Under the pieces are notes generated by a model that saw nothing but the letters and a program-made list of their open reading frames with translations, was not told where the DNA came from and searched no databases. A stretch of 64,000 nt of DNA from Paenibacillus sp. MSJ-34 (GTDB lineage Bacteria; Bacillota; Bacilli; Paenibacillales; Paenibacillaceae): NCBI RefSeq assembly GCF_018918005.1, contig NZ_JAHLPR010000043.1, positions 1 through 64,000 of the forward strand. The letters are read 5' to 3'. This document shows, one piece after another, positions 25,490 to 34,275 of the stretch. The translations under genes were made by a program, and so were the position numbers. Each line of letters opens with the position of its first letter. The stretch's first letter is position 1.

Positions 25490-25557
25490 CTTCGTTTCTC
25501 CTTCGAGGCGGAAAGGCTGCAGCGCCTGATCGTTCTGCAGCCCGTTCACTTGTTCCT

Positions 25558-27147
25558 CTATTGGTTCATTTCCGCCATATACCGGTCGTAAGCGGCCTGG
25601 TTAATTTCCACCAACCGGCGAGCGCCGAGCTTCTCGAGTTCTTTCACAAATGCCGCATGATCCACCGGCTTCGCTCCAAGAATCCATTGCTGTCTCGTTT
25701 CCACAATATACGTGTCGACTTTCGGGAGAATTTTCTGAATTTCCTTCTGCTCTTCATTCGTAAATTTCAGAACAGGGTATTTCTCCATAAATACATTCTT
25801 TTCTTTATACGCGTTAATGCCTTCCGTTGCCAAAGGCAGCGTCCATTGCTCTTCGTAGAAGTAATCTTGCTGGAAGCCGAAGTTGGATTGGGCTCCCGTC
25901 TCGCGAATGACGTCGACAGGCGCTTTGTCGGACTTCAATACTTTATCGGTGAAGATCGGCTTGCCGTCTACCATCGTGTACGTATCGCCTTCGATGCCGA
26001 AATTCGCCATCCGTCTGCCTTCTTCGGTAAACCAGAAATCAAAATATTTGATCGTGGCAACCGGATCCGGATTGCTGTGCGCGATGCCCCAGCCGTAATT
26101 TTTGGCGCGGTCCCGCTTGGAAGGCTCTTTCACGACACCGTCTACGTCCGCCGGCGGCAGCATCGGATCGAAGCGGAAGCCCGGAATTTTGCTTTCAAGC
26201 TGTTCGTTGTAATTGCCCGTCGAAGCGAAGAAATCATGCGTCAAACCGCCTACGTTATCCGCAAGCAGAATATCTCTCGCCTTGCTTCCGCGAGTGAAAA
26301 TCTCTTTATCGATGAGTCCTTCTTTATACCACTTCGCCATATTTTCCATCGCAACGCCGTATTCCGGCTCGAGCGGTCCGTAGATCACTTTATTGTCGAA
26401 TGCCCGGTAGTCCGGATATGCATTCCAGAGCGCCATGAGGCCTTCAATGCCGATCGACGTATTGCGGTGGAAAAATCCAACCTCGTCCTTCTTGTTATTG
26501 CCGTTCGGATCTTGCGTCACGAACGCCGTCAACACATCATGCAGTTCGTCCACCGTTTTCGGCTCGTCCAGTCCCAATTTCTCCAGCCAATCCTTGCGGA
26601 TAAACCAGCCTTTCTCAGCTTCCCCATCGGCGATAAACGGAATGAACCATATCGTTCCTTCGTTGTCGGAAGCCGCGCTTCGCACATCCGGATTGTCCTC
26701 CATAAATTTCTTCAGATGAGGAGCATGCTCGTCGATCAAATCGTTGAGCGGCAGGAACGCTCCCTCCGGACCGTATTGCAGGAAATCCTTGGACAGCGCT
26801 TGCATAATATCCGGCAGCGAACCCGACGCCATAACGATGCTGAACGTTTCGCTGAAGTCGGAAACCGTATTCGGCAGCGTTCCTTCCAGCGTTACGTTGG
26901 TCATATCCGCCGCTTTCACGAAGATCGGCCAATCGTTTTTAAATACGCCCGAATCTTTCGTCCCCATATGTACCGTTAATTTCAGCTGCTTCTCCGAAGC
27001 CAGGTACGGATTTTCGCTTTCTTGCCCTTGCGGCGCCGGATCGGCTTGAGCCGGACCGGCATCCTTCGACCCTGTCGAACAACCTGCCAGAACCCCCGCC
27101 AAAACTGTTGTTGCCGCGAATAGACTAACGATTTTTTTCCATCTCAT
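25558..27147 (-). CDS. ABC transporter extracellular solute-binding lipoprotein (LplA/YtcQ-like)
   Basis: A 529-residue lipoprotein. The leader MRWKKIVSLFAATTVL ends in the lipobox LAGC, so the Cys would be lipidated and the protein held on the outer face of the membrane. The body shows the LplA-type pattern (LPDIMQALSKDFLQYGPEGAFLPL, WFIRKDWLEKLGLDEPKTVDEL, FDFWFTEEGRRMANFGIEG) found in binding proteins for complex oligosaccharides. The start follows GGGGTG at eight bases; six upstream codons are also open but have no ribosome site. With the two permeases just upstream it forms a CUT1-type importer. No ATPase gene is present, as is usual where a shared MsmX-like ATPase serves several importers. 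Confidence 0.92.
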   Translation of the reverse strand: MRWKKIVSLFAATTVLAGVLAGCSTGSKDAGPAQADPAPQGQESENPYLASEKQLKLTVHMGTKDSGVFKNDWPIFVKAADMTNVTLEGTLPNTVSDFSETFSIVMASGSLPDIMQALSKDFLQYGPEGAFLPLNDLIDEHAPHLKKFMEDNPDVRSAASDNEGTIWFIPFIADGEAEKGWFIRKDWLEKLGLDEPKTVDELHDVLTAFVTQDPNGNNKKDEVGFFHRNTSIGIEGLMALWNAYPDYRAFDNKVIYGPLEPEYGVAMENMAKWYKEGLIDKEIFTRGSKARDILLADNVGGLTHDFFASTGNYNEQLESKIPGFRFDPMLPPADVDGVVKEPSKRDRAKNYGWGIAHSNPDPVATIKYFDFWFTEEGRRMANFGIEGDTYTMVDGKPIFTDKVLKSDKAPVDVIRETGAQSNFGFQQDYFYEEQWTLPLATEGINAYKEKNVFMEKYPVLKFTNEEQKEIQKILPKVDTYIVETRQQWILGAKPVDHAAFVKELEKLGARRLVEINQAAYDRYMAEMNQ

Positions 27148-27180
27148 GAGACGTACACCCCGCATTTTAATTTTGTATAT

Positions 27181-28062
27181 TTAGCCTTTGACGGCTCCTA
27201 CCAACATGCCTTTAATAAAATATTTCTGAATATACGGATAGACAAGCACGATCGGTATAATCGAGACTACGATTGTAGCATAAGTGACGGTTTCTGCCGA
27301 TACGGTGGACGTAAAATCCAACGCTGCCGCAAATTCCGATTGCAGGTCGTTTTCGACGATCATTTTTTTCAATAAAACTTGAAGCGGAATTTTGTCCATA
27401 TCTTTCAGCATGATCATCGACCAGAAGTAGCCGTTCCATTTCTCGATCGCGTAGAATAAACCGACCGTCGCCAAAGCGGGCTTCACCAGCGGCAAGAACA
27501 CTTTGATCAACACTTGCAAGTCATTGCCGCCGTCCACTTTCACCGATTCTTCCAATTCGGCCGGAATCGCCTCGAAGCTCGTGCGCAGCAGGATCACTTT
27601 GAAGGCATTGCACGCGAAAGCGATCACTATGCCCGTCCGCGTATTTAACAGTCCCAAATCTCTCAGCGTCAGATAGAACGGAATCATGCCGGCATCGAAC
27701 CATAGCGTCAACGTGACGAAGATCGTAAACCATTTCCTTCCTCGCAACCGGCTCTTCGACAACGCGTATGCGCCGCAAATGGTGAAGAACATCGAGACCG
27801 CCGTCCCGGCGACGGTATAGAAGATCGTGTTGGCATATGCCAACCAGATTTCCGGATTCCCTAATACCTGTTTGTAAGCGTCGAAGGTAAAGCCTTTGGG
27901 AAACAGAAGCACCTTGCCCGTCACGACGTTATACGGCATGCTGATGGAAGCGGATAACACGTAAATGAACGGGTACAGCGCCGCGATCGCCATCAACGCC
28001 AACAAAATATTGTTAATGACTTTAAATATTTTCTCTCCTCTGGATTCAATCACTCTCATCAC
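27181..28062 (-). CDS. CUT1 carbohydrate ABC transporter permease (LplC/YtcP-like)
   Basis: A 293-residue inner-membrane permease with six predicted helices. The EAA loop reads EELEESVKVDGGNDLQVLIKVFLPL, close to the EAAxxDGAxxxxxFxxixlP consensus that docks the ATPase. The C-terminal YIQKYFIKGMLVGAVKG is typical of LplC. The start is the GTG directly after the stop of the preceding permease (TAGGTGATG), with a second possible start at the ATG one codon later; coupling to the upstream gene is likely. It pairs with the LplB-like permease in one importer. Confidence 0.92.
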   Translation of the reverse strand: MMRVIESRGEKIFKVINNILLALMAIAALYPFIYVLSASISMPYNVVTGKVLLFPKGFTFDAYKQVLGNPEIWLAYANTIFYTVAGTAVSMFFTICGAYALSKSRLRGRKWFTIFVTLTLWFDAGMIPFYLTLRDLGLLNTRTGIVIAFACNAFKVILLRTSFEAIPAELEESVKVDGGNDLQVLIKVFLPLVKPALATVGLFYAIEKWNGYFWSMIMLKDMDKIPLQVLLKKMIVENDLQSEFAAALDFTSTVSAETVTYATIVVSIIPIVLVYPYIQKYFIKGMLVGAVKG

Positions 28063-29058
28063 CTACCATAAGCCTGCATCCGTTACTTTCTTGCTAATCT
28101 TGTTCGCAGCAATGACCAGAACCAAAGCTACGATGGAGTTGAACAAACCTACGGCGGTCGCAAAGTCGTATCTGCCGTCGACAAGCCCCGAACGGTACAC
28201 ATAGGTGCTGATGACATCCGCTTTCTCGTAAGTTGCCGGCTGATAGAGCAGAATAATCGTCTCGTAGCCGACGCTCAGCAAGCTGCCGATCTTCATAATG
28301 AACATCACCACAATGGTAGGCAGGATGCCCGGCAGCGTAACATGCATAATCTGTTTGAACTTGCTCGCCCCATCCATTTTGGCCGCTTCGTACAGCTGCG
28401 TATCGATCCCGGCAATCGCCGCGATAAAGACGATGGAAGCGAACCCCGTTTCTTTCCACAGGTTCATGACGGTATAGATTCCCCGGAAATAATCGGGATT
28501 GGTTAGAAAATAAATTTTCTCCATTCCGAACTTTTCCAGAATAAGGTTGATCAACCCGCTTTCCGGCGCCAGGAAGGTGGTAACGATCCCGGCGATGACC
28601 ACGACCGATACGAAATGAGGCAAGTAAGTAAGCGTTTGCACTATTTTCTTGAAGCCTTGCCGCGTCACTTCGCTAATCATGATGGCTAATATAATTTGTG
28701 CCGGAAAACAAATGATTAGGCCGTATAAGCTAATGATGACGGTGTTGGTGAATACTCTCATAAAGTATTCGCTTCCAATAAACTCGGTAAAGTACTCGAA
28801 CCCGATCCATTCGCTGGCGGCAATGCCTTTAAATAAGCTGAAGTCTTTAAAGGCGATTTGGATGCCCCACATCGGAAAATATTTAAAAATCAGGAACCAG
28901 AGCAGGAACGGTATGAGCAAATAGTATAGTATGCGGTCTCTGTATATATCTTTTTTCAGTTCAATGAAATACGCTTTCACGTCCCGTTTCGGCTTCGCCT
29001 TTTTTCCCCTTTTGAATTTCGCGGGTTTGGCGGGAGCGGCGATATTGCTCATATTCAT
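28063..29058 (-). CDS. ABC transporter permease (LplB/YteP-like)
   Basis: A 331-residue permease, first gene of the minus-strand polysaccharide operon. A basic N-terminus (KRGKKAKPKRDVK) is followed by the LplB hallmarks YLLIPFLLWFLIFKYFPMWG and IAFKDFSLFKGI, and an EAA loop TQLYEAAKMDGASKFKQIMHVTLPGI. A strong AGGAGGTGAGAC site precedes the ATG. It faces the AraC-type regulator across 403 bp that should contain both promoters. The arrangement with YesN/LplA/LplB/LplC genes is a common way for Paenibacilli to control oligosaccharide import. Confidence 0.93.
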   Translation of the reverse strand: MNMSNIAAPAKPAKFKRGKKAKPKRDVKAYFIELKKDIYRDRILYYLLIPFLLWFLIFKYFPMWGIQIAFKDFSLFKGIAASEWIGFEYFTEFIGSEYFMRVFTNTVIISLYGLIICFPAQIILAIMISEVTRQGFKKIVQTLTYLPHFVSVVVIAGIVTTFLAPESGLINLILEKFGMEKIYFLTNPDYFRGIYTVMNLWKETGFASIVFIAAIAGIDTQLYEAAKMDGASKFKQIMHVTLPGILPTIVVMFIMKIGSLLSVGYETIILLYQPATYEKADVISTYVYRSGLVDGRYDFATAVGLFNSIVALVLVIAANKISKKVTDAGLW

Positions 29059-29252
29059 GTCTCACCTCCTGCAGTTTGATATGGCTGATCGTTCTTTGCT
29101 CTGCCTTACCCGAATCGTACCCAAGATGCCGCGAAAGGTATATGTCGAAAATTTGCGATAATATTCGTTTTTTGCTTGATGACCGAAAACGTCGACGCCA
29201 TGCGAAAATCGAATGAAGGCAAAAAATCGTTATTCGGAAGCTTCACCAATAA

Positions 29253-29267
29253 ATAAAGCGCTTTCTA
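29253..29267. promoter_or_regulatory. Possible catabolite-responsive element (cre)
   Basis: TAAAGCGCTTTCTA contains the palindrome AAAGCGCTTT and resembles the CcpA site. It lies in the 403-bp divergent region between the importer operon and the regulator gene. A second, weaker dyad TGAAAGCATTTTCA is at 29425-29438, just before the regulator start. The rest of 29059-29461 is AT-rich with no gene. Confidence 0.4.
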
Positions 29268-29461
29268 TCAAGCTTTTACGGGAAGTCAAAAAATGAATAT
29301 CGGGCCCATTTGTAAAATTTTGATCTAACAGCAAATCGAAAAAGTGATGTAGACTGATACATACAAAGAGCTCATAAATATGCATTGCTAATTAACATGA
29401 TTATCGATTTATATTGTTAATTACTGAAAGCATTTTCATAATGACCGAAGGGGAGTAGCGA

Positions 29462-31714
29462 ATGATGGTAAAGAGGAAGTTTTTGTACAAAATGCTAACC
29501 TTATTTGTCGTGATTGTCCTGTTATATTCGGCGATCACCTCATCCATCATCTTTTATAAAAGCTATGAAATGTCCGATGCGCAAAACAATCACAGCCGCC
29601 TATTATATATCGATCAGAACAGCAATTACGCGGACTTCAAGTTCCGCATCGCGATGGAATTCGTATACAAAGTGTCGACGCTGCAAAGCCTGATCGATTA
29701 CCGTTACAGCGACGATACCAATTATCTGTATATTGCGAACCTGTACAACGACCTGATCGATCAATTGCAAGGCTTCGGCCAGCTAGGGTTCACGCTAGGC
29801 ATTACGAAGCTGACGGATAATCTGGTCATTACGGCTGCCGGAACGTTCAGCATTAAAGATTATTTGAACGAGCTCGGCATACAGGCGGAAGCGCTGGACC
29901 GCTTCCGGAACCTGCAAGACGAATCGCTCGCGTCGAACACCTATATCGTCCCGCAAGCGATGTCCGGAACGCCCGGCAAAATCGTAATGATCCACCAGAC
30001 GGTCAATTCCAAGCTCGATCCTTTATACTTTTTTATCGTTGTCGATAGCGTCTCTTTGCTGCCCAGAACGGTTGATAATCTGCAAGGCAATTTCTATCTG
30101 TACACCGACGAGATCGTCGGTTCGTATCTACATAACGAAGAGCTTGATCCGGCGATTTTGACCCGAATCGAGTCCATGAACGGCCAGGAAGATTTGAACC
30201 ATGTAAGACTCGGTTCCACCGTCCATTATATTCATCATTCCAAGGTGATCCCGAATCTCGCCTATATTTATTCCAGCGAAATGACGTCATTCGGCGTGAT
30301 CTTCCGCGAAATATGGAAGACGGCGCTGTTTCCCAGCATGCTCTTGCTGGTGTTCGGCATCGCGCTCGCTTACATGGCGACCAGGTCAAGCTACAAGCCG
30401 ATCCGGCAATTGCTTCAATTCCTGGACGAGCAGAGAGGAACGAATGCCGCCGCGCCCAACGGCGGGCATGCGCACCAAACCCATGAACTGGCTTACATCC
30501 AATCCAGTATCGAGCAAGTCTATTCCATCAATCATGCCTTGCAGAATAAGCTGGATCATTCCATCGTCCATTTGCGGGAAGATTTCTTTCGCAAGGCGAT
30601 ATACGGTATTGCCGGCGAGGAATGGATTCGCGAGAATTTGTCCGCGCTGCAATTGGAGCGTTTCCGGGACGAATTGAGACTGGCGCTGTTGGAGTGCGAA
30701 GGCATGGATACGCTGCATAAAACGATGCCCGCTCCGAACTTGTCCTTTCTGTTCGATACGATGATTAAGGAGATGCGGGACGGCTGCGACGATTATTTTG
30801 TTTTGCCGCTGGACAAAAACAAATACTGCATCATTTTCCATAACGTTTCCTCCGAGAACGTCAAGCAAGTCGCGGAGAGCGTGATTGCAACGATCGAAAA
30901 GGATCTGTCGCTCGATATAACGGCATACATATCCGAGACGTACCGGCTGGACGAGTTGACTTCCGCCCTGCAGGAGCTGCTTCGTCTCAGCAATTACCAG
31001 TATGCGACCGCAAGCAAGGTGCTTACCTCAGAAAGCGTGACAAATCTTGAAGAAACGGTCTGGCACTATCCGCTCGAGACGGAAACATGCCTGATTAATT
31101 ACGTCAATTCGAATGATCTGGGGAAAGCTTACGAACTGCTGAGAGATGTACTCGACAAAAACGTAAATCATTTGGCGCTGAGTCCGGCGAATCTGTCGAA
31201 TTTGAAGCATTCGTTCCTAACCACCTTCAAACGATGCTTGAACGCGAACGGAAAAACGTTGAATCAGTTCGTCAGAGAGTATCCCGATCAGTTGGATCAG
31301 TTTATGGAAGCCCCCGTTTCGAAGTTTACGGAGAAGGCGTTCGCATTGTTCGAGTTGATCTTCAATTATTGCAACAAGGATAAGTTCAGCCTGGAAAGCT
31401 CCACCGCTTCCCAAATCTTTATTTATATCCATCAGCATTTCGATCGGGATTTATCGTTGACGGATATTGCGAGTCATTTCAACTTGTCCGAAAGCTATGT
31501 CAGCAAGCTGTTGAAAAATTCGCTGGACATTAACTTCAAGCAATATGTCAATTCGCTTAAGGTGAAGAGAGCAAAAGAGCTATTCAATCAGGGCAATTAC
31601 AAAGTTCATGAAGTTGCGGCAATCGTCGGATGCAATAATACGAACACGTTCATTCGCATCTTTAAGCAATATATCGGCGTATCGCCGGGAGAGTATGTCA
31701 AAAGCCTGGGGTAA
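29462..31714 (+). CDS. Membrane-spanning AraC-family regulator (YesN-like one-component sensor)
   Basis: A 750-residue regulator. Transmembrane helix 1 is about 12-33, an extracytoplasmic sensor domain of about 255 residues follows, transmembrane helix 2 is about 289-311 (MLLLVFGIALAYMATRSSY), then a cytoplasmic region, and an AraC/XylS DNA-binding domain occupies about 646-748. In that domain SLTDIASHFNLSESYVSKLLK and VHEVAAIVGCNNTNTFIRIFKQYIGVSPGEY are the two helix-turn-helix units. GGGGAG precedes tandem ATG codons. It is divergent from the importer and lyase operon and upstream of GH88, so it most likely senses an outside oligosaccharide and activates the locus. This is inference from architecture and position. 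Confidence 0.9.
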   Translation: MMVKRKFLYKMLTLFVVIVLLYSAITSSIIFYKSYEMSDAQNNHSRLLYIDQNSNYADFKFRIAMEFVYKVSTLQSLIDYRYSDDTNYLYIANLYNDLIDQLQGFGQLGFTLGITKLTDNLVITAAGTFSIKDYLNELGIQAEALDRFRNLQDESLASNTYIVPQAMSGTPGKIVMIHQTVNSKLDPLYFFIVVDSVSLLPRTVDNLQGNFYLYTDEIVGSYLHNEELDPAILTRIESMNGQEDLNHVRLGSTVHYIHHSKVIPNLAYIYSSEMTSFGVIFREIWKTALFPSMLLLVFGIALAYMATRSSYKPIRQLLQFLDEQRGTNAAAPNGGHAHQTHELAYIQSSIEQVYSINHALQNKLDHSIVHLREDFFRKAIYGIAGEEWIRENLSALQLERFRDELRLALLECEGMDTLHKTMPAPNLSFLFDTMIKEMRDGCDDYFVLPLDKNKYCIIFHNVSSENVKQVAESVIATIEKDLSLDITAYISETYRLDELTSALQELLRLSNYQYATASKVLTSESVTNLEETVWHYPLETETCLINYVNSNDLGKAYELLRDVLDKNVNHLALSPANLSNLKHSFLTTFKRCLNANGKTLNQFVREYPDQLDQFMEAPVSKFTEKAFALFELIFNYCNKDKFSLESSTASQIFIYIHQHFDRDLSLTDIASHFNLSESYVSKLLKNSLDINFKQYVNSLKVKRAKELFNQGNYKVHEVAAIVGCNNTNTFIRIFKQYIGVSPGEYVKSLG

Positions 31715-31912
31715 CGCGCTCCGGAGGCGGATCACGATTTTTTGCCGGCATATCGAATTTATCGCTTTTCGGTCCACATCGCCCGCTCTCGTATCATTTT
31801 TCGCGATGACAGCAAATAGTGAGGATAGGCTTCTCCTTCTGCGCGGATTACAATGAAACCGTAATCATTGTATGAACCGACCTTAGATAATGAGACGAGA
31901 GGAGCATAACCA

Positions 31913-33034
31913 ATGGACCGTCACCCGGAATGGCTGCATGACGCTTATCGGAAATCGATTCGCAAGATCGGTGCCGTAAGCAAAAAAATAGGTGCGGGTT
32001 TTCCGCACGTATGCTTGAATGGAGATTATAATTGCGAAGACGCTTCCTTCTGGACTTCCGGATTTTGGGGAGGCTTGCTCTGGCTGGCCTTTCGCGAAAC
32101 GAAAGAGGAGTCTTTGAGGGAATTAGCGGAGCAGATCGAACAACAGCTGAACGTTCCGCTGCATGACTTTTACGATATTCATCACGATGTCGGATTTATG
32201 TATTTGCCGACGGCTGTCGCGAACTACCGGCGGACAGGCAACGAGGCGTCCCGAAGATCGGGCCTGATCGCGGCCAGCCATTTGGCGGGGCGCTTCAACT
32301 TGAAAGGACAATTCATTCGGGCATGGACGGATCGCGTCGACCCGAACAGCACCGGATGGGCCATTATCGATTGCCTTATGAATTTGCCGCTGCTGTTCTG
32401 GGCGGCGCAGGAAGATCGCGATCCCCGCTTCCGGCATATCGCCGTGGCGCATGCGGATACGGTGCTCAAGCATTTTGTAAGAGAGGACTGGACCGTCCCT
32501 CATATCGTAAGCTTCGATCCGGAGACGGGAGAGAAGATCGAGAACCTTGGCGGCCAAGGGCTCGGACCGGATTCCGCATGGTCGCGGGGACAAGCGTGGG
32601 CTATATACGGCTTTGCGATTGCGGCGCGCGAAACCGGCAAGCGCGAATATGCAACCGCCGCCAAAAATATCGCGAATTACTTCCTGTCCCATCTTCCCGA
32701 GGACCGGGTCCCTTATTGGGACTTCCGGACGGCGGACAAAGACAAGTTTGTCAGGGATTCGACGGCATCCGCCTGCACGGCAAGCGGGCTGCTCGAGTTA
32801 AGCGCGCTGCTCGACGATGAAACCGAACAAGCCTTCTACGATGAGTGCGCCTTGGACATCCTTAAAGGATTGTACGACAATTATGCCGATTTCAGCGACC
32901 GTCAGGATGCGATTCTGACGAAAGGGACGGTATCCTATCCCGTCAACAAGCATGTCAATGTGCCGATCATTTACGGCGATTATTACTTCGTAGAAGCGCT
33001 GGCCAAATTGCACGGTCATCCGGGGCTGTTCTAG
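31913..33034 (+). CDS. ugl: GH88 unsaturated glucuronyl hydrolase
   Basis: A 373-residue (alpha/alpha)6-barrel enzyme that hydrolyses the 4,5-unsaturated uronic acid left at oligosaccharide ends by polysaccharide lyases. Key segments are EDASFWTSGFWGGLLWLAF, HHDVGFMY with Asp92, and TGWAIIDCLMNLPLLFWA with Asp153. The 61-residue spacing of these two Asp residues equals that of D88 and D149 in the Bacillus enzyme, as I recall it. RGQAWAIYGF and PYWDF complete the pocket. No signal peptide, so it is cytoplasmic. Its presence with two lyases and a sulfatase is the clearest sign that the substrate of the locus is a (sulfated) uronic-acid polymer. Confidence 0.92.
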   Translation: MDRHPEWLHDAYRKSIRKIGAVSKKIGAGFPHVCLNGDYNCEDASFWTSGFWGGLLWLAFRETKEESLRELAEQIEQQLNVPLHDFYDIHHDVGFMYLPTAVANYRRTGNEASRRSGLIAASHLAGRFNLKGQFIRAWTDRVDPNSTGWAIIDCLMNLPLLFWAAQEDRDPRFRHIAVAHADTVLKHFVREDWTVPHIVSFDPETGEKIENLGGQGLGPDSAWSRGQAWAIYGFAIAARETGKREYATAAKNIANYFLSHLPEDRVPYWDFRTADKDKFVRDSTASACTASGLLELSALLDDETEQAFYDECALDILKGLYDNYADFSDRQDAILTKGTVSYPVNKHVNVPIIYGDYYFVEALAKLHGHPGLF

Positions 33035-33054
33035 CTGGGAGCCGCATGCAAGAA

Positions 33055-33086
33055 AATCCCCCGGATTCCTTTCCTTCCGGGGGATT
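33055..33086. terminator. Hairpin terminator between GH88 and telA
   Basis: AATCCCCCGGA and TCCGGGGGATT form an 11-bp perfect stem between two converging genes. The minus-strand side ends in TTTTCTT, so it best serves the telA operon and may also stop GH88 transcripts. Confidence 0.85.
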
Positions 33087-33105
33087 ATGCTATGCGGTAA
33101 GTCGC

Positions 33106-34245
33106 CTAGAACCCGATTCTTTGTCTGCTCTCCAGACGTTGAATCTGTTGTTCGCCCGTATCGGCCATTTCCCTGAATTCGTTGATCGTTTGGCGCATTT
33201 TAGGCAGCGCCTCTTGCTTGTAAGTGCTGATCGCATCCAGCGCCGACAGCACGTCCGAGAAGGCCTGCTTCATGGTCTCCGGCGAAATATTGGTTTCCAT
33301 CGATTGTTTCTGGATCGCCGCGCCTTGTTCTTTCAACATTTTGGAGGTCGCACTGATCAGATTTTCCGTGGTTTGATTCAGCAATTCGATCTTTTTCAGG
33401 ACAATCTTTTGATTGTAAAGCGCGCTTGCCACCATGACGGACGTTCTCAGCGCGGAAACGGTCACGTTTCTGGCTCTGTCTACGCCTCTGATCAACTCTT
33501 TATTGTTTCTGATAACCACTTCGATCGCCATAATCCCCTGCTGATTCACGACCATCATTTGTTGCAAATCCATTAAACGTTGACGCAACGGAAACATGAC
33601 TTCTTCCGTAATAAACCGGATTTTGTCTTCGGACTCCCCTCGCACTTTGGCCAATTCCACCTGTTTCTCGATTTCCTCGTCCATCAGTGAGCCGAGATCG
33701 ATTTCCTTTTGCAGCTTTTTCGTGAGATCGCGCAGCGACTGCTGCTCAAATTCCAGCGTCGTGTTGTCGTTTTTCAGGACCGTCTTCCCCTTGTCGAGAG
33801 ACACGATAATGTCTGAAATGACGGCATCCGCTTTCTCGAACTTGGCGAAGTATCTGCGCAACGGATTAAAAATCATGCCCAGTACGCCGGTCTTCGCAAA
33901 ATCGATCGCGCTCGGGTCCAAATCTTTCAATTGGAGATGCAGATCCGTCAAGCCTTTGGCCACCTCTCCGCCTTCGTCTCCCGTTTGCGACAACTTCCCT
34001 ACCGACACGCGCAAGAGCGCATTTTTCTCCGAGGACGACCGCATGGTGCTCATCCCGAATTTGTCGATTGATTGCAAAATTTCTCTCCGTTTCTCCACTG
34101 AATCCATATCCAGTTCCAAAATCGTCGATACGTTGTTGGCGGCCAGCTCTTTGAGCTGCTTTACCTCCTCCGGCTCAGGCTTCACCTGCTCTTCAATAAC
34201 CGACTTAAGCTCCTCTTTACTTACGACTTCCATTGAAAACGACAT
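33106..34245 (-). CDS. telA: TelA/KlaA-family toxic anion resistance protein
   Basis: A 379-residue, mostly helical soluble protein of the TelA family, named for tellurite resistance and linked in many bacteria to envelope or metal stress. Diagnostic stretches are LDLHLQLKDLDPSAIDFAK near 126-145, RRYFAKFEKADAVISDIIVSL, LRQRLMDLQQMMVVNQQGIMAIEVV and TVSALRTSVMVASALYNQKI. Long coiled-coil-like helices dominate. It is the last gene of a three-gene operon with a VWA protein and a membrane protein. The molecular activity of TelA proteins is unknown. The start at ATG of MSFSMEVV follows GAAAGAAGGGG. Confidence 0.9.
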   Translation of the reverse strand: MSFSMEVVSKEELKSVIEEQVKPEPEEVKQLKELAANNVSTILELDMDSVEKRREILQSIDKFGMSTMRSSSEKNALLRVSVGKLSQTGDEGGEVAKGLTDLHLQLKDLDPSAIDFAKTGVLGMIFNPLRRYFAKFEKADAVISDIIVSLDKGKTVLKNDNTTLEFEQQSLRDLTKKLQKEIDLGSLMDEEIEKQVELAKVRGESEDKIRFITEEVMFPLRQRLMDLQQMMVVNQQGIMAIEVVIRNNKELIRGVDRARNVTVSALRTSVMVASALYNQKIVLKKIELLNQTTENLISATSKMLKEQGAAIQKQSMETNISPETMKQAFSDVLSALDAISTYKQEALPKMRQTINEFREMADTGEQQIQRLESRQRIGF

Positions 34246-34275
34246 GGCATCCCCTTCTTTCCCCCGAATTGGTTC

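Noticed and set aside
25561-26979. Open frame of 472 codons antisense to the solute-binding protein
   Set aside because: The opposite strand encodes a clear lipoprotein with lipobox and family motifs. The antisense product has no domain or start signal.
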